From the NCBI GenBank assembly GCA_024516155.1, contig JAJJXM010000050.1, positions 248,001-312,000 of the forward strand: DNA of 64,000 nt. Direction: 5' to 3'. The position numbers were made by a program, and so were the translations under genes. Source of the DNA: Pyronema omphalodes. Taxonomy: Eukaryota; Ascomycota; Pezizomycetes; Pezizales; Pyronemataceae. The notes below the pieces were generated by a model that saw only the letters and a program-made list of their open reading frames with translations, was not told the origin of the DNA and did no database searches. Shown here in pieces: positions 1-11,899 of the stretch (positions are counted from its first letter, which is position 1; every line of letters begins with the position of its first letter).

Positions 1-272
1 GATATTGATTTGATCGCACAATTTTACCGTATGTTTTTCTGAATAAACTTTTCTGAATCTCACATTTTGGCCCGTTGACCAACCTCGTGTTTGGTCACGA
101 TCATGAATAATCACTGACCACTTGTCATTATCATTACCGAGTGATACACCATGATGTCAATCACTCGATGCTAAACTTCAGGACAACCAAATCTTTTGTA
201 ATCCTATATACACAAGGCTCACATAACTAACTATTTAAACAAAATTCATTAAACATCAACAATTCCCTTGTT

Positions 273-1886
273 TTACTTCTTCTCCTCAACCAACTCAACA
301 GAGCCTCCCTCCATCTTCTCACCCTCCTCCACAACCTGCTTGTCATCATCTCCGGCTCCGGCAGCTTTGGCCAACTCGAAGTGAGAACCTCTCTGCTCGG
401 TACCACAGGCGGTCCAGATCAATAACAAAGTAAAGATGATAGACATCATAATAGCCTGAGTGGTTCCGTAATCGGGCATGAGCTTTCCATCCTTCTCAAT
501 GAACAAGTTCTCCGAAACAGTCGACAAAATCTGCGCAGCGGGGGCAGAGATCATGTTTCCAAGCTGGTAACAGATTCCGGGGAAAGAGGAACGGAACTGA
601 GGAGGTGCAAGCTCGTTCAAGTGAATAGGAACAACACCCCAAGCACCCTGGACCATGAACTGAACCAAGAATGCACCCATGGTCAAAGTTCCCCAGGAGT
701 TAGGCAAGACCCAAAGAGGAATCAAGCAAGCTCCAAGACCACAAGCAACGATGATGGTAGCACGACGTCCGAAGAACTGAGAGTAGTATCCACAGAAAGT
801 TCCTCCGACGATAGCACCGGTCTTGGCAATCATAGTAGCCTTGGATGCCATGGGTTGAGAGAATCCCTTGGTCTCGTGCATATAGGTAGGGTACATGTCC
901 TGGGAGGTGTGCGACATGTAGTTGAACAATCCCATCAAAAGAATAGCGTAAAGAGTACGCTTCCAGTATTCCTTCATAATCTTCTTGGCATCAGCAAGGA
1001 AGAGCTTAACCTTAACGGTTCCCTTAATTTCGGAGTTCTTCTTGGCTTCAACGAACTGCTTAGATTCTCCGAAGAAGAGACGGGCGACGGCGACAGCGGC
1101 GGTCAAGGCAGCTCCGATGTAGAAGAGAATCTTGAAGGAGTGCTTGGACTTGGGGACGACTCCCATGTTGAGACCAGCGGCGATAAGGTAACCAAGAGCG
1201 TATCCCTGCTGAAGAATTCCGGAGAAGAGACCACGAGCCTCGACGGGCATGTCTAGGGGTAGTTTATTAGTTGGTTGTACAATATTTCGGATTTGAAATA
1301 AGCTTACTCTCGAGTCCCATGGATGCTGCAAGACCCCAAATTCCTCCCATTCCAATACCGAACAAAGCACGGACTCCGAGGAACTCTTCGAAGGTGTCAC
1401 AGTAGGCGGTGGCGAGTTGAAGGGCGGCAATGATAAGAAGGTTCACAATCATGGGCCATTTCCGTCCGTAAAGGTCTCCGGCAATTCCGAAAATAGCGGC
1501 TCCAACGGAACGGAAAAGAAGAGTCAAGGTAATTGAAATGGAAATAGCCTCACGCTCGTGGTTGAAGTAGACAGCCAAGCGGGAGATGGAAAGAGAGACG
1601 GTGTGGAAATCATATCTGACTTGATGTTAGAAAATTGCACCAGAAGATAGATTGAATTAATAACAGAAACATACCCGTCCATAGTCCATGCCATCCATCC
1701 AACAAAGAAGTAGACATAGTTCATGAAGGTAGGACGCATCAACGTCTTGATGGGATTCTCGACTTTAGTCCTAGGAAGCTTTCCATAGACAGTCTCACCC
1801 GCTTCGTTCATGTAGTATCCATTACCGGTGGTAAAGATCTCCTTGATGTGAGTTTTAATCTTCTGAATCGTCGACATGATGGGCAA
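273..1886 (-). CDS. jen1: JEN-family MFS monocarboxylate/dicarboxylate permease
   Basis: Predicted plasma-membrane proton symporter for lactate, pyruvate or dicarboxylates, 499 aa. Three exons on the minus strand: 1886-1675, 1615-1308 and 1252-273. The introns (1616-1674 and 1253-1307) have donors GTATGT and GTAAGC and AG acceptors, and the phases add up to 500 codons. What is seen: a hydrophilic N-terminus, then about 12 hydrophobic segments; an MFS motif A-like GDLYGRK after the second helix; and the JEN signature N-x-x-S/T-H-x-S/T-Q-D-x-x-x-T as NYMSHTSQDMYPT at about residues 284-296, in the seventh-helix region. That signature is known from Jen1/Jen2 transporters and drives the call; substrate preference cannot be read. 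The acidic C-terminal tail is hydrophilic and presumably cytosolic. The alternative start at 1877 (MSTIQK) would shorten the protein by 3 residues. No neighbouring gene suggests a cluster. Confidence 0.9.
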
Positions 1887-4800
1887 TGTCGTTCGATCCT
1901 GCTCTGTTGAACTTGTTGATGCGGATGAAGAAAAAGATATTTCACAGCGAGATCGGCCATAGTTATATACAAGAGCTCTCGATGTAGATTAACTGCAGGT
2001 ATCCACCCCGCCGAGAGTTATGCTGTATCATGTCGTCCATATCGAGAATAACGTTCCAAATTCGTGTGACCGGGATGAACCATACCGAATGGAAACTGTG
2101 GGGAATACAGAGCGGCCTAGACAAGAAAGTTTGCCGCAAAAATTCATCAATACAAACTGCTCAAAATGTATGCCCAGACCTCCAAGGTCTGCACTCCGGA
2201 ACTGAGGTAACACAACACATGATGCAATGGTCAAGCTATCTGCAGGCCAAAAATAAGGTATCCCAAGTGCAGAACCTGCACCACAGCTGGCTAAGCAGTA
2301 ATCTAAGCTCGGTAGACGCCGTGGTATCTTTGTCACCGTTTTTCCATATCGGCCTTATGCGTCCCGTGATTTCATGTACAATTAGTTATGTGAGAGTTTG
2401 AGAACAAGCGTTAAGTAAGCTTTACCGCTGGGGGCTTACTGGGTATCTAGCTAATTCGAGACGATCATCTTTGATGAACTGATTCTGGCAGTTTGTCCGG
2501 ACGGAATACCTCCGTCCCCGTCCGCCACTCGTATGACGGCGAGACTGGGATAGAAAATAGCCTACCAGTACAGTGTATGTGGGGTACAGTGCGGAGGTTC
2601 AATGTTGTGTCCTAACTTTGAAATACTTTAAGTTCCTACATACTTGAAGCCTTTCCTCTGCCAAATACCGTAATTAATTCGAGTGCTGGATTAATCACGC
2701 ACTCACTTGGTGAAGTTGTATTCAGAGTATTTGTCAAAATATGAAATCAATTTTGCAGTAGATATTCGGAACGGTTCCGGTTTATCTGATGAATATGAGC
2801 GGGCGAGTGGAACTACGGGTAGTGAATTATAATGTGCATTCGTTCTTGACCGGATAAACTTCAAGCAACGGGTCAGCAAAGGTGCATGGATATGATGAAG
2901 CGAGACCGAGTTTTCCTGGTAGTGTGTACCAGAGCACCGAATACCCTGTATCAATCTCATGCACTCCGCAAATTCGTTACCGAGGGATACCGAAAGATAG
3001 AAGATCAGCGTCCCAACGATATGCTCGTCTGTGGAGTACAGTGTATGCTCATGGTTCCCGGGCAGAAAACACTCATCTGCGATTCTCGTTGTCGAGATGA
3101 AGGTTGGTTTGATGCTCGTCGTGAATCAACTTGTATGTAGATCGTCGTTGATATTGCCAAGTTTGGGGGCGTAAATCAAGCATTTGCCGAGAGCGTTGTG
3201 GTGCGACGGTGTCAAAGTAGCCTTGCTGATGGCGATATGCGAGCAGGCTCGGCGCCATGTGGGCAGCCGATCGAGGTCACCGCGGAAAATCTTTTGCAAC
3301 ATATAGTTTTTGATCTGAAACATTCAGAAAAAACTGAAGATTTTGAATTCTAAACCTCTGAAAGAAAGATTTTACATTTGTGAATACGCCCTTGTGCTGC
3401 ATAGATCGTCATTGTCACGTCGTGAATCAACACAACTTTGGCAACACCACACGTACCGACACACCATCTCCACGCTCTCAACTGGTGAAACTGTCGACGC
3501 CGAACGCGCAGATATTTCAACCGCTAAAGACAACTATTACGCTCTCCGAAATACGACATAACCATCAGAAGGAATTTTCCGCTCTGGCAAGCTTTTTTAT
3601 GCGACCTTGGCGCGGTGTTCAACCCCCGCTGAAGCACAATGACTACATAGCTCTGCCAGACACAGCTGAGGAGCTTTTCGGAATCATCCCGGTATTCCCG
3701 GTCCCGGTCTACCCCCCATCAGCACTCGATTGTACTACATTCGGGCTATCGAGGAACGGTTGGACACTGATTCTGAGGTGTACGAGGTGTTTATGGCCCT
3801 GCTGACAGCCGTGATGCGGCGAGGATCCTCGATATTTAGCCGGGCTTGATAAAGCTTACATTTTCAATTGTGGTACCAGTTTTGGGTGGGTTCTGCAGGA
3901 TTTTCACGCTCTCATAACCGCCTTCTTCATCGAGTTCAGAACCTGTCAAATTTGTTAGGAGATGCCCGCTGGACTCACGCGAACAGCGAATCATTTTCAA
4001 CGCTATGCCACCTAGTTGCAGATGTACCCCACAAAAGCCTCCCCTCAAGATGCCGTACTTGCCGGCTTGGGAGATATAAGCTCGGCTTTGACACCTGCCA
4101 AGCACCCCAAGAGACTCCTTCGCCCACGTTATACGTTCGAGCCTTGAAGATTCGAAAATCGCCGCAACCACAATCGATCAACACAATTTGCCAAGGAACC
4201 ATTATCTTCAGCCGGGCGTAATTGAGAGCAGCATGCGGGCTATTCGATACTTGAAACGGGATGGATGAGGATGCACGGAGAATCATGACGGAGAATTTGT
4301 GATGGAAAGGCCAGACTCGACCCCCGCCAGCCTCCTCTGGCTCTAGATATCTCTCGGCGCCACCTTGTAGGGTCGACGCGCGCGAACAACACACCCGGTT
4401 ATGGTGGGTTGAGCAGAAACGCCAGCGGCGGCAAGTTTCGAAACGTCCGGAAATACGCACTGAGCAACGGAACAGTCTCATGACTTCCCCATTATTGCGG
4501 AGAACTTAGGGGTACAGTCGGAATGTTACCCCACAATATCTACAGTGGCAGTAGGAGTGGGGAATGTGGCCTTGTTTGTGGGGAATAGGCTGGAGCACCG
4601 GTGGATTGGAGCCTATTACTCCTGTCACAGACACAATGCAGATGCCGAGCTTAACACCGGAGCAACATGCGAAAGAATACCACAGGGGTGATAAATATTC
4701 AACGGAATGAAAGGACGGGATATTATGAAATATGTTGAAGGATTCCTATTGGTCAGCATATTGGTGGTATTATTGTGGTTCGTGCTGCACACCGGCGGCA

Positions 4801-6726
4801 CCATCCCGTCGCCCGCGATAGGCAAGCTCAGCGGACATCAACAACCGAGAAAAATGTTTTGGCGAGTGCGCCGTTGGCGGAATCCACGAAGCTTAACTTG
4901 CGCTTGGCAACACGACTTTCTGCGAAAACGAGAAAACTGGAGAATGGCCAAGAAACGTCCAACACGCAAATGGAGTTGCTTTTACTGTCGCGAAATTTCT
5001 TTTGCTTGTATTCTCCGAACTAGGCATAAATTATATCATCTGAGCAATATTACATCCGGATCGCACGGCATCTGTCATTAGGGTTTGGAATGGAAAGTTA
5101 TCAGGTTGAACAATGCAAAACACGCCAAGAGGTCGTAAATGATCTTGATACCCAACAATTTGCGCAGGAATCGACAGAACGGGGCTGTTGAAGAAGACAC
5201 TTTGACGAGACGTCAAAAATTCTCATTACTGTTCTCATGTTTCTTGGCAAAAATACGACTTTCGACAGTTCTAAGTTCTCGTGCTTTAGTCATCAAATAT
5301 CAGCTAGCAATGCGTGAGGAATTCTTCACACGAACGGCGTCGGAATCGGTCTTCCAGCTCCGGTTCCGAAAGGCGGGCAAAATAGCACAGCACGTCTTTA
5401 GAGCATCCCGGAAGACGGAACTGGACCCAATCTCGCTCATTCTCAAGGTCACAGAATCTCGACTCTCGTATATGACCGAACTCAATGAGACCATACGGGA
5501 TCACTGCGGCAGCATCCGTTTTCCAGCGACGAATTTCAGGAACTTCATTACATAACTTCGGACAAACCCGAAATTCCAACCAGCTCTACCGTGGGGTCGA
5601 AGCCAAAGGTTGTGATCCAGAAGAGAAGGAACGATTCCGGCCGGAGAATATGGAAGATTCCGAAAAATGAACTAGATGGGCCTCGGTAGGGTGTAGGAGG
5701 ACTGAGAGAGGATGCATCCGATTTCGTCCGGACTCTGTGTTGAATGTGAGGTTGCGGATATCCTTCACGAAAACTCAGCAGAGAATTATCAATGAAAAAC
5801 CAGCCTCCGGGATTTGAATTAGGCGGTTTAAACGCAAATTATGGAAAATCTTCTTGATCTCAACAGAAACATCCAAGAAGCGCAGAATCGGCCGTTGTTA
5901 ATGGCGCAGAGTTCATGCGTGTTTCTACACTTTGTCAGACGACCTTCTGCTTGTGAGACGTGCACATTCGAGAAACCGCGAATATAGCCGATGATAGCCC
6001 TTCATTATATCTACATAGTTTAGCTAACCATCTGATACAGTTCGTCCTGGTGCCGGGCTTATTGAAAATTCCCAGATACAATCACAATCCATCACTCAGA
6101 ACCAGTAGCCATAAACCACATGACATACACTCAACCCCGACCCCTCATTTCAACCCCTCATCCCCGCTGATATCTCCTAAAAACGTGGGCAACAACATGA
6201 TGTTTCCGGGATTTCGCAAAGAACTGCGGTATGTACCTGCAGAAGAAACGCTTATGTACCAACGGCCATCTCGCGATGGATTAGAAGACGTTCACAAAAC
6301 TTCTATGCATTAGTTTCATTGAAAATCAAATAAACCTGGTGACGTAAAGTAATTTGTAAGCTATGGGGAAAACGTTTGCCTTATCCAAGATTATCAATCT
6401 CATCTCGAAGTGTAACGAGGTAAACGTGGGATTAGATATATGTATGTGAGGTTAAAATAAACTACACCCCAGATAGATCTAGTGGAAGATCACCGGCCAG
6501 TAAATGATCAGTAATTATTTATTGATCAGTAATCGCGTATAATATATACGTACATGATGTGAGATAGTGGGGCTAAAGCCAATCACGGATTATCACTTCA
6601 TCACTCTAGAACATAAGAACGAGTGCTACTGTATGAAGAGTTGAGATATTAACTGTAATTGCGTTCCAATGACCAACCCCGAACTCCGCAACCATCACCA
6701 TCACCATAACCATTACCTTTCTACCT
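1887..6726. other. Gene-free stretch, about 4.8 kb
   Basis: No reading frame here has a recognisable domain, and the open frames (up to about 168 codons) occur on both strands as expected by chance. An imperfect palindrome built from two TGATCAGTAAT copies lies near 6508-6535. The first few hundred bases presumably hold the JEN promoter. No transposon ORF or tRNA was seen. Confidence 0.5.
2006..2011 (-). promoter_or_regulatory. CreA-like site (GCGGGG) upstream of the JEN gene
   Basis: CCCCGC on the plus strand reads GCGGGG toward the permease and matches the CreA/Mig1 consensus SYGGRG, about 120 bp before the ATG. A TATA-like stretch lies around 1960-1970. Known JEN genes are glucose-repressed, so the site makes sense, but a 6-bp match is weak evidence alone. 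Confidence 0.25.
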
Positions 6727-7725
6727 CTACACCCCGATCTCTAGCTGTTTCCAATCCTCACCTTCCTCAAACCCCATCACCCTATTCCAATAATCCATCG
6801 GAACAGGTTTCAGCACTTTCTTGGAGTGGTTAATCCGCTCCCAATTCCACATCATAAGCGTGTAAACAACCGACAAAACAACTACCAAGACAAAAATCTT
6901 CCACAAAGTCTTGAAAATCCAGAGAAAGAATTTTCGAACCGATGTTGTAGAGAAGAAAGAATCCTCGGTTTGGGCCCAGCTGGAGATTTGGGGAGTTAGC
7001 ATTTATGGTGAAGAAAAGTTAAGATTTAAAGAAAAAACTCAACACATACCCGGGATTTCTAGCATTGATATCCATCATCGAGAATCCATTAGTGATATTT
7101 TTCAATCCCGGATCAATCCGTTTCTCCGGGTATTCATTATCCTCTACCTCTGTCTCCTCCCCATCCCCATCCCCGTCCTCCTCCCTATCATCCCTACCAT
7201 CCCTACCATCCCTAGAAATCTTCGAAGAAAAAGACTTGTCAACAGAACTAGATAAATCAGGTTGATGGGGCTTATGGAAAGCTTCCAGTTTCGCCAATAA
7301 GCTCCTTGACAAATTCTCAGAGGATAAGAATGAATCTGTAGAGGAGAAGGATCGGTATGGGGCGAGAAGTAACTCTGGCGAAAGGGAGTCGTCGGAGGAA
7401 AATGAGTGACGGGGGGAGAATGCGATTTCGGAGTCGGGGGATGTGTCGGTGGTGAAGGAGGTGGTGGTTATGTCAGATGCAGTGGATGAGAAATAGGTGT
7501 TGGTGGGACTGGTGTTTTGAGAAGATGATTAGACAGATTGGGTTGGAAATGGGGTACATATGGGGATGTGTTGGAAGTCTGATAGGGTTGGGAATGGGAA
7601 TTGATTGGAGGGTGGGTTATGACTTACTGTATTTCTCCGAAAGCTTCGGGATGAATTGCTGCATCCGCTCGGCGCAAGGTCGGTATGCGGCGAGGTGACA
7701 CGCGGCGTTTATTGCTAGACGTCAT
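6727..7725 (-). CDS. Hypothetical single-span membrane protein, 269 aa
   Basis: Function unknown. Reconstructed from three exons on the minus strand: 7725-7628, 7508-7050 and 6979-6727. The introns are 7509-7627 (GTAAGT..CAG) and 6980-7049 (GTATGT..CAG with GCTAAC just before the acceptor); the phases sum to 270 codons. The start at 7725 (MTSSNKRRVS) was chosen because the in-frame alternative at 7664 gives the wrong phase for exon 2. Seen in the protein: a basic N-terminus, a Ser/Thr/Phe-rich disordered region, a highly acidic run (EEDGDGDGEETEVEDNE), one hydrophobic helix of about 20 residues (KIFVLVVVLSVVYTLMMW), and a short C-terminal tail ending KQLEIGV. Probably a tail-proximal single-pass membrane protein of the ER or nuclear envelope; the location is inference. 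The open frames and canonical splice sites support a real gene. Confidence 0.65.
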
Positions 7726-8174
7726 AATGAAAGGATTATGTTCGTTGGTAATAAGATAGCAGGATCTCAAGTTTCAACTTCTAGTTATAGGAGTAATGAG
7801 GCTTTTAATCCAGTTTTTATAGAGGAGATGACGCGGAGTGGGGTTGTATTGAGAGGGAATTGGGATAGATATAGTAGATGAAATGGTCCCGACACAGGCG
7901 TAGCATAACAATAGAATACTCGTCCTCGTATAGAGTATGTTTCGAGGCTGGATATAGAGGCGCTAAAACCATGGGCATGAAGTTCAAGGGTACAATAATA
8001 ACCCTGTGGTGTCAATTCCTCAAACTAAGAGTCCAATAATCAAGTACAAAAGTTATCCCATCATGCTTCCATCACTCGGTCGTACAAATATAAGTACACT
8101 TTTCCCAAAAGAAGTCCAATAATGGATCATGAATCATCATCAATCATACAGATAAAAATACCACAATAATAGTC
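7726..8174. other. Intergenic, about 450 bp
   Basis: Lies between two minus-strand genes: upstream of the 269-aa gene and downstream of the 831-aa gene. It probably holds a promoter and a 3' UTR. Nothing else distinct was seen. Confidence 0.5.
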
Positions 8175-10670
8175 CTAATCAATACTAGAATTTTCTGCCT
8201 CGCTCAAACTAACAATACTCGACAATGCATCTTCAACAATGCTCAAATCTTCTTCGGTCTCAGACCGAGAGAAGCTTGTTATAAACACCTCATCATCCCC
8301 AGAAGATGATGAAGAACTTGAAAACATCTCAAACGGACCTAGTCCTTGTGGCTCATAAACTTCATTCAATTTTCCCTTCATAGGTTCCACTGGCTTCTCC
8401 TTATATTCCACGCTTCTGCCAGCTTCATTCGTTTGGTGCGTACTAGTATAAGCTCTCTTATCATCACATTCAGATTCGCTGCTATCTGCTGGTCCATCCA
8501 AGCTAGGAACCAAATGTATTCTTAGCTCCTCTTCTTCTACCTGTTCATCTATAGCCCTCTGTAGTGCCGCATTCATTGCCTCCTCAATGAGCTTTGCATG
8601 GACTGTCATCGGCATAGGGCTGGTCGTACTATTATCTTGGAATAACGTATTAACCGAAGGATAGTGTGCCTTAGTCCAATCCTCGACCGAGTTTGTGTAA
8701 GGTGGAAACGATTGATACTCGTAATCTTTGTCCGGCGGGACGTAATTCAACACCTCTTGAGACCCGGCATCCACTTCCTGATCGGCGATGTCCTCCTCCT
8801 CCACCATCGGGTACTTCTCATTGAAGTCTGAATCTGGAAATGCAGATGAAAGGGTTTCCCGAGACTTTCCATTCCTTGATTCACTGGATTCGTATTCAAA
8901 TAGCAGTTCTGCTGTTGCAGAAGCAGAACCTTCAGATACCGGAACCGGGGTTGGAATAGATGTAGCCACCTCACTAATTTCCCCCAGAATCTCCGGTTCA
9001 CACTGTACACGCACGATTGAATGTCTCTTCGTACGTTTTGTGAGTCGCCCCTGTACGTAGACATTTGAAGACGATGCAACGGAATTTTCGACCACCTCGA
9101 CTGACACGTTAACAGGAGGGGTCCAGCACTCGGTAATTGGTGGTGATTCGGGCTCCTTCTTTCCTCCGATAGAGGCTCCTCGGATAGCACCATCAGTTTG
9201 TTCGAGAATGACCAAATTCTCAGTACCTGGTGCTCTTTCAGCGAAAAGATTTCCAAGCCAGTTATCTCTCAGTCCCTTCCGACGGTCTCTCAAAGTCTCG
9301 ATTCCACATTCGGTATCCTGTAAAGCTGTGGTCAATGACTTCCTTCTAGGCCCTTCAAGTGTCCACAAAGACTGGTTGGTAATGGGGGAAGGAGTAGTGA
9401 GGATGTCTTCCGAGCTTCCTGGCACGGTAGATAATGGATCATTCTGAACCTCCTGTAGTCGCTTGGATGCCTGGGCAAGGACATAGCTAGTATTTGTTGT
9501 ATCATTCCTGTTGCCTGATCCGATCAGAGATTCTGGAGCAAAGGTCCGGAAATATGAAGACTTTCCAGCATTTGGTCTCTTCGCGCTCAAATCCAGTAAT
9601 CCCCGATGCCAACTGTCGGGCCTCATCCCGTTACGTCGTCTTTGTGGAAAACTATGTGGCATATAAACATCCATAGGTTGATTGGGATCCCCTCTGGGTG
9701 TTAAGTCCTCATCGGAGTTTCCATCCATTTGAGCAGCATTGCGTCGGGGTGTATGCGATTCGGGGGTCGGTGCTGTTACTGTTATTGCGGGAGACTGTCC
9801 ATTTGGATTCTGGCTCCCTGGAGCAGCAACAGGCGTCTGATTGGATGTTGATATATCTTGGTTGTTAGGGTTCGGATTTTTAACAACCTTGGTTAAAAAC
9901 GTATTATTTGTGATTCCCGTCTTTTCTCTAGGTGTACACCAATGGAGGAGACAGAACAAAAGCAGACAGCAAACAATAGTAACAGCCAGAATCAGTGGTA
10001 TCAGCGCTGTTGAAGCTGCCATAACTTCAGGTGTCCAAATTGTAACTGGTATTGCGGGTGACTTGGGCTGCAAGTCGCTGTCATCAAGGACGATTGTAAT
10101 ACCCTGATCCGAGTTCGCTCCATCTTTCGTCTTGCTGGATTCATCCTTTTTGTCCTTGGAATCTTTCTCATCCTTAGAATCTTTCTCATCCTTAAAATCT
10201 TTCTCATCTTTCTCATCTTTCTTATCCTTAGAATCATCTCCATCTGGGGATCGCTTCGAAGGTTTGTATAATTGGTTCTTTGTCATTCCTCTAATATCAT
10301 CGCGCTCGATGCCTTGTAATCTATTTACCTTCGTAAGCCGTAGCTTTACGCTTCCAGGGCTAGTAGTATTTGATTTTTGATCTGACTGCCGCTCGGCATT
10401 CCCTGATGCTGGATATAGTTGAGACTCGGAACGTTTACGATGGTTCGCAACGTAGGAGGGACGGAAAGCCAGCCTCGGAGACCCTGGGTGATGGTGATGG
10501 CGGTCAATTCCAGAGTGGGGAACAGGTCGGAAGATTCCATCATCTCTCCCGATAGCTGCAAGGTTGAGTCTTCGCCGAGGTTTTGCTCTTAAAGGACGGG
10601 CGTGGTTGGTGATGATGATGCAGGCGCATAGGACAACGAAGATGAAAAGGATGCGCGTGGGGCTCGGCAT
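8175..10670 (-). CDS. Hypothetical type I membrane protein with Lys/Asp repeat, 831 aa
   Basis: Function unknown; single exon. The start is the ATG at 10670, because the open frame further upstream has no ATG and because this start places a clean signal sequence at residues 1-24 (MPSPTRILFIFVVLCACIII). Next come a basic, His-rich stretch, a charged repeat of KDEKD/KDSKD units at about 147-177, and one strong transmembrane helix at about 217-242 (STALIPLILAVTIVCCLLLF) followed by Cys and basic residues. A long Ser/Glu-rich tail of about 590 residues, probably cytoplasmic, ends in acidic clusters and a Ser run. The layout of signal peptide, short lumenal part, one helix and long disordered tail resembles fungal wall-stress sensors, but the Ser/Thr mucin-like ectodomain and WSC or Wsc/Mid motifs are missing, so a sensor role is speculation. 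No catalytic domain is visible. Confidence 0.7.
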   Translation of the reverse strand: MPSPTRILFIFVVLCACIIITNHARPLRAKPRRRLNLAAIGRDDGIFRPVPHSGIDRHHHHPGSPRLAFRPSYVANHRKRSESQLYPASGNAERQSDQKSNTTSPGSVKLRLTKVNRLQGIERDDIRGMTKNQLYKPSKRSPDGDDSKDKKDEKDEKDFKDEKDSKDEKDSKDKKDESSKTKDGANSDQGITIVLDDSDLQPKSPAIPVTIWTPEVMAASTALIPLILAVTIVCCLLLFCLLHWCTPREKTGITNNTFLTKVVKNPNPNNQDISTSNQTPVAAPGSQNPNGQSPAITVTAPTPESHTPRRNAAQMDGNSDEDLTPRGDPNQPMDVYMPHSFPQRRRNGMRPDSWHRGLLDLSAKRPNAGKSSYFRTFAPESLIGSGNRNDTTNTSYVLAQASKRLQEVQNDPLSTVPGSSEDILTTPSPITNQSLWTLEGPRRKSLTTALQDTECGIETLRDRRKGLRDNWLGNLFAERAPGTENLVILEQTDGAIRGASIGGKKEPESPPITECWTPPVNVSVEVVENSVASSSNVYVQGRLTKRTKRHSIVRVQCEPEILGEISEVATSIPTPVPVSEGSASATAELLFEYESSESRNGKSRETLSSAFPDSDFNEKYPMVEEEDIADQEVDAGSQEVLNYVPPDKDYEYQSFPPYTNSVEDWTKAHYPSVNTLFQDNSTTSPMPMTVHAKLIEEAMNAALQRAIDEQVEEEELRIHLVPSLDGPADSSESECDDKRAYTSTHQTNEAGRSVEYKEKPVEPMKGKLNEVYEPQGLGPFEMFSSSSSSSGDDEVFITSFSRSETEEDLSIVEDALSSIVSLSEAENSSID

Positions 10671-11311
10671 TGCTGAAGAAACAGCGGTGGCGTGATTGTG
10701 GATTAATTTCCTCCTGATATCTGACGTGACAATGCGTAGAACAAAACACAAGAGGTGGTGGTTGATGCTGGTGGAGGAGTTTTCGACGAAGTAGAACTTT
10801 GGGATTACTTGCTATCACGGGGCATGGATAGAGCGTCCTCCACCGCTACAGGCTCTGCGCTTCCTACCCCACTTCTAAAGCTTCAGCGCATATGTGACGA
10901 GGTTGAAGTTGGTTAGACAAAAACGAAGCAATTGCAAAGGTTTGGGTTGGAGTCACATATTGACAAGAGTAGCACGATTGTACAATTCTTGTCGAAGTAG
11001 AAGGAAATGATACTGGAGGTAAATCATTTATTCCGCCAAATCAGGGCCCAGGAAAAATAAACTATTGTTGGGGCGATCTCCGTTTTTGGAATAAGAAAGT
11101 ACAAAATAAGCACTATCATCTTCGTCGCCCTCCTCCTCTCCATTCACAAAGAAAACTCGAAACCTCGAAGAAAAACTAATACAATATTAGCCAACAGAAC
11201 AACAAGAGAAATAAGAAAAGAAAGTAACTCCCACCACATATCGACGACCAGATTCAGGGTCCTGTCACGATCCATCCTCAACCCTCAATGACTGTGTCTT
11301 CCGCGAGATAT
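10671..11311. other. Intergenic, about 640 bp
   Basis: Upstream of the 831-aa gene and downstream of the 195-aa gene, both on the minus strand. Presumed promoter plus 3' UTR. No RNA gene or repeat was recognised. Confidence 0.5.
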
Positions 11312-11899
11312 CTATAGTTTCTTGGCATAATCGGCACCGTAAATAGCTTCAGCAATGAGTTTCTGGTGGCGCTTTTTATGCTCGAATTCGGCCGTCTGGT
11401 CTTTGAGCTTCTGCTCCAGGGTCTTGAGTTGCGCGTAGAGGTAGTCCCGCTCCGCACGAGCGTCACGCAAAGGCTTCTCGAGCATTTTGGTTGTACGAAC
11501 CATCTTCGTGCATTCATCGATAACCTTTGACAACGTCTCTCTGTCGACCCACACAGGGCCATCTGGACGAGGATCTCTGCAGATTTCGGTTGCGAGAGGT
11601 GTCACGTTGCGAGCGAGGGGTAGAGTGCGTGAAGTGCTGCGGTAGACTGAGATATCAAGAGGATGGATCATCATTTCGATGGCTTCTTTGGCGTTACGGG
11701 GAGCCGGAGGGGGCCTGCTGATGTTCTGTGGGTTGTAGACTGAATCCCGAAGAGGCGCCCAGGGATCCGGCATAATCTCCATGGAGTCGTGCTCGTCGGT
11801 GGGACAATCGGCTTCAGATTCAGTAGATTCATCATCAGCTAGCCCGTTTCCATTTTCGGCGTTGGTGTCTACTGTGCTGATATCCCAGTTGTTCGGCAT
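11312..11899 (-). CDS. Hypothetical coiled-coil protein, 195 aa
   Basis: Not recognised. The start at 11899 (MPNNWDISTVD) is the first ATG after a TATA/pyrimidine-like upstream stretch; the frame is open further upstream, to 12175, but that part is of UTR-like composition. The protein has an acidic N-terminus (residues about 10-45, rich in Glu/Asp/Ser), a Pro-rich linker (SRPPPAPRN), a middle segment with IEMMIHPLDISVYRSTSRTL, and a strongly charged heptad-like region from about residue 130 to 180 (LRDARAERDYLYAQLKTLEQ followed by Lys/Glu-rich turns) predicted to form a coiled coil. No introns are needed. It may be a small scaffold or complex subunit, but nothing in the context says which. 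Confidence 0.6.
   Translation of the reverse strand: MPNNWDISTVDTNAENGNGLADDESTESEADCPTDEHDSMEIMPDPWAPLRDSVYNPQNISRPPPAPRNAKEAIEMMIHPLDISVYRSTSRTLPLARNVTPLATEICRDPRPDGPVWVDRETLSKVIDECTKMVRTTKMLEKPLRDARAERDYLYAQLKTLEQKLKDQTAEFEHKKRHQKLIAEAIYGADYAKKL

Noticed and set aside
621..1256. 211-codon frame antisense to the JEN permease
   Set aside because: Shadow of the third exon; low-complexity Ser/Gly-rich translation without domain.
3975..4481. 168-codon minus-strand frame
   Set aside because: Cys/Arg-rich translation of unbiased DNA, no motif; expected by chance in 4.8 kb.
5139..5555. 138-codon plus-strand frame
   Set aside because: No recognisable motif and the opposite strand is also open; not enough to call a gene.
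7628..7664. Start of the 269-aa gene at ATG 7664 (MQQFIPKLSEKY)
   Set aside because: Exon length leaves the wrong phase for exon 2; the ATG at 7725 gives an uninterrupted frame through both introns.
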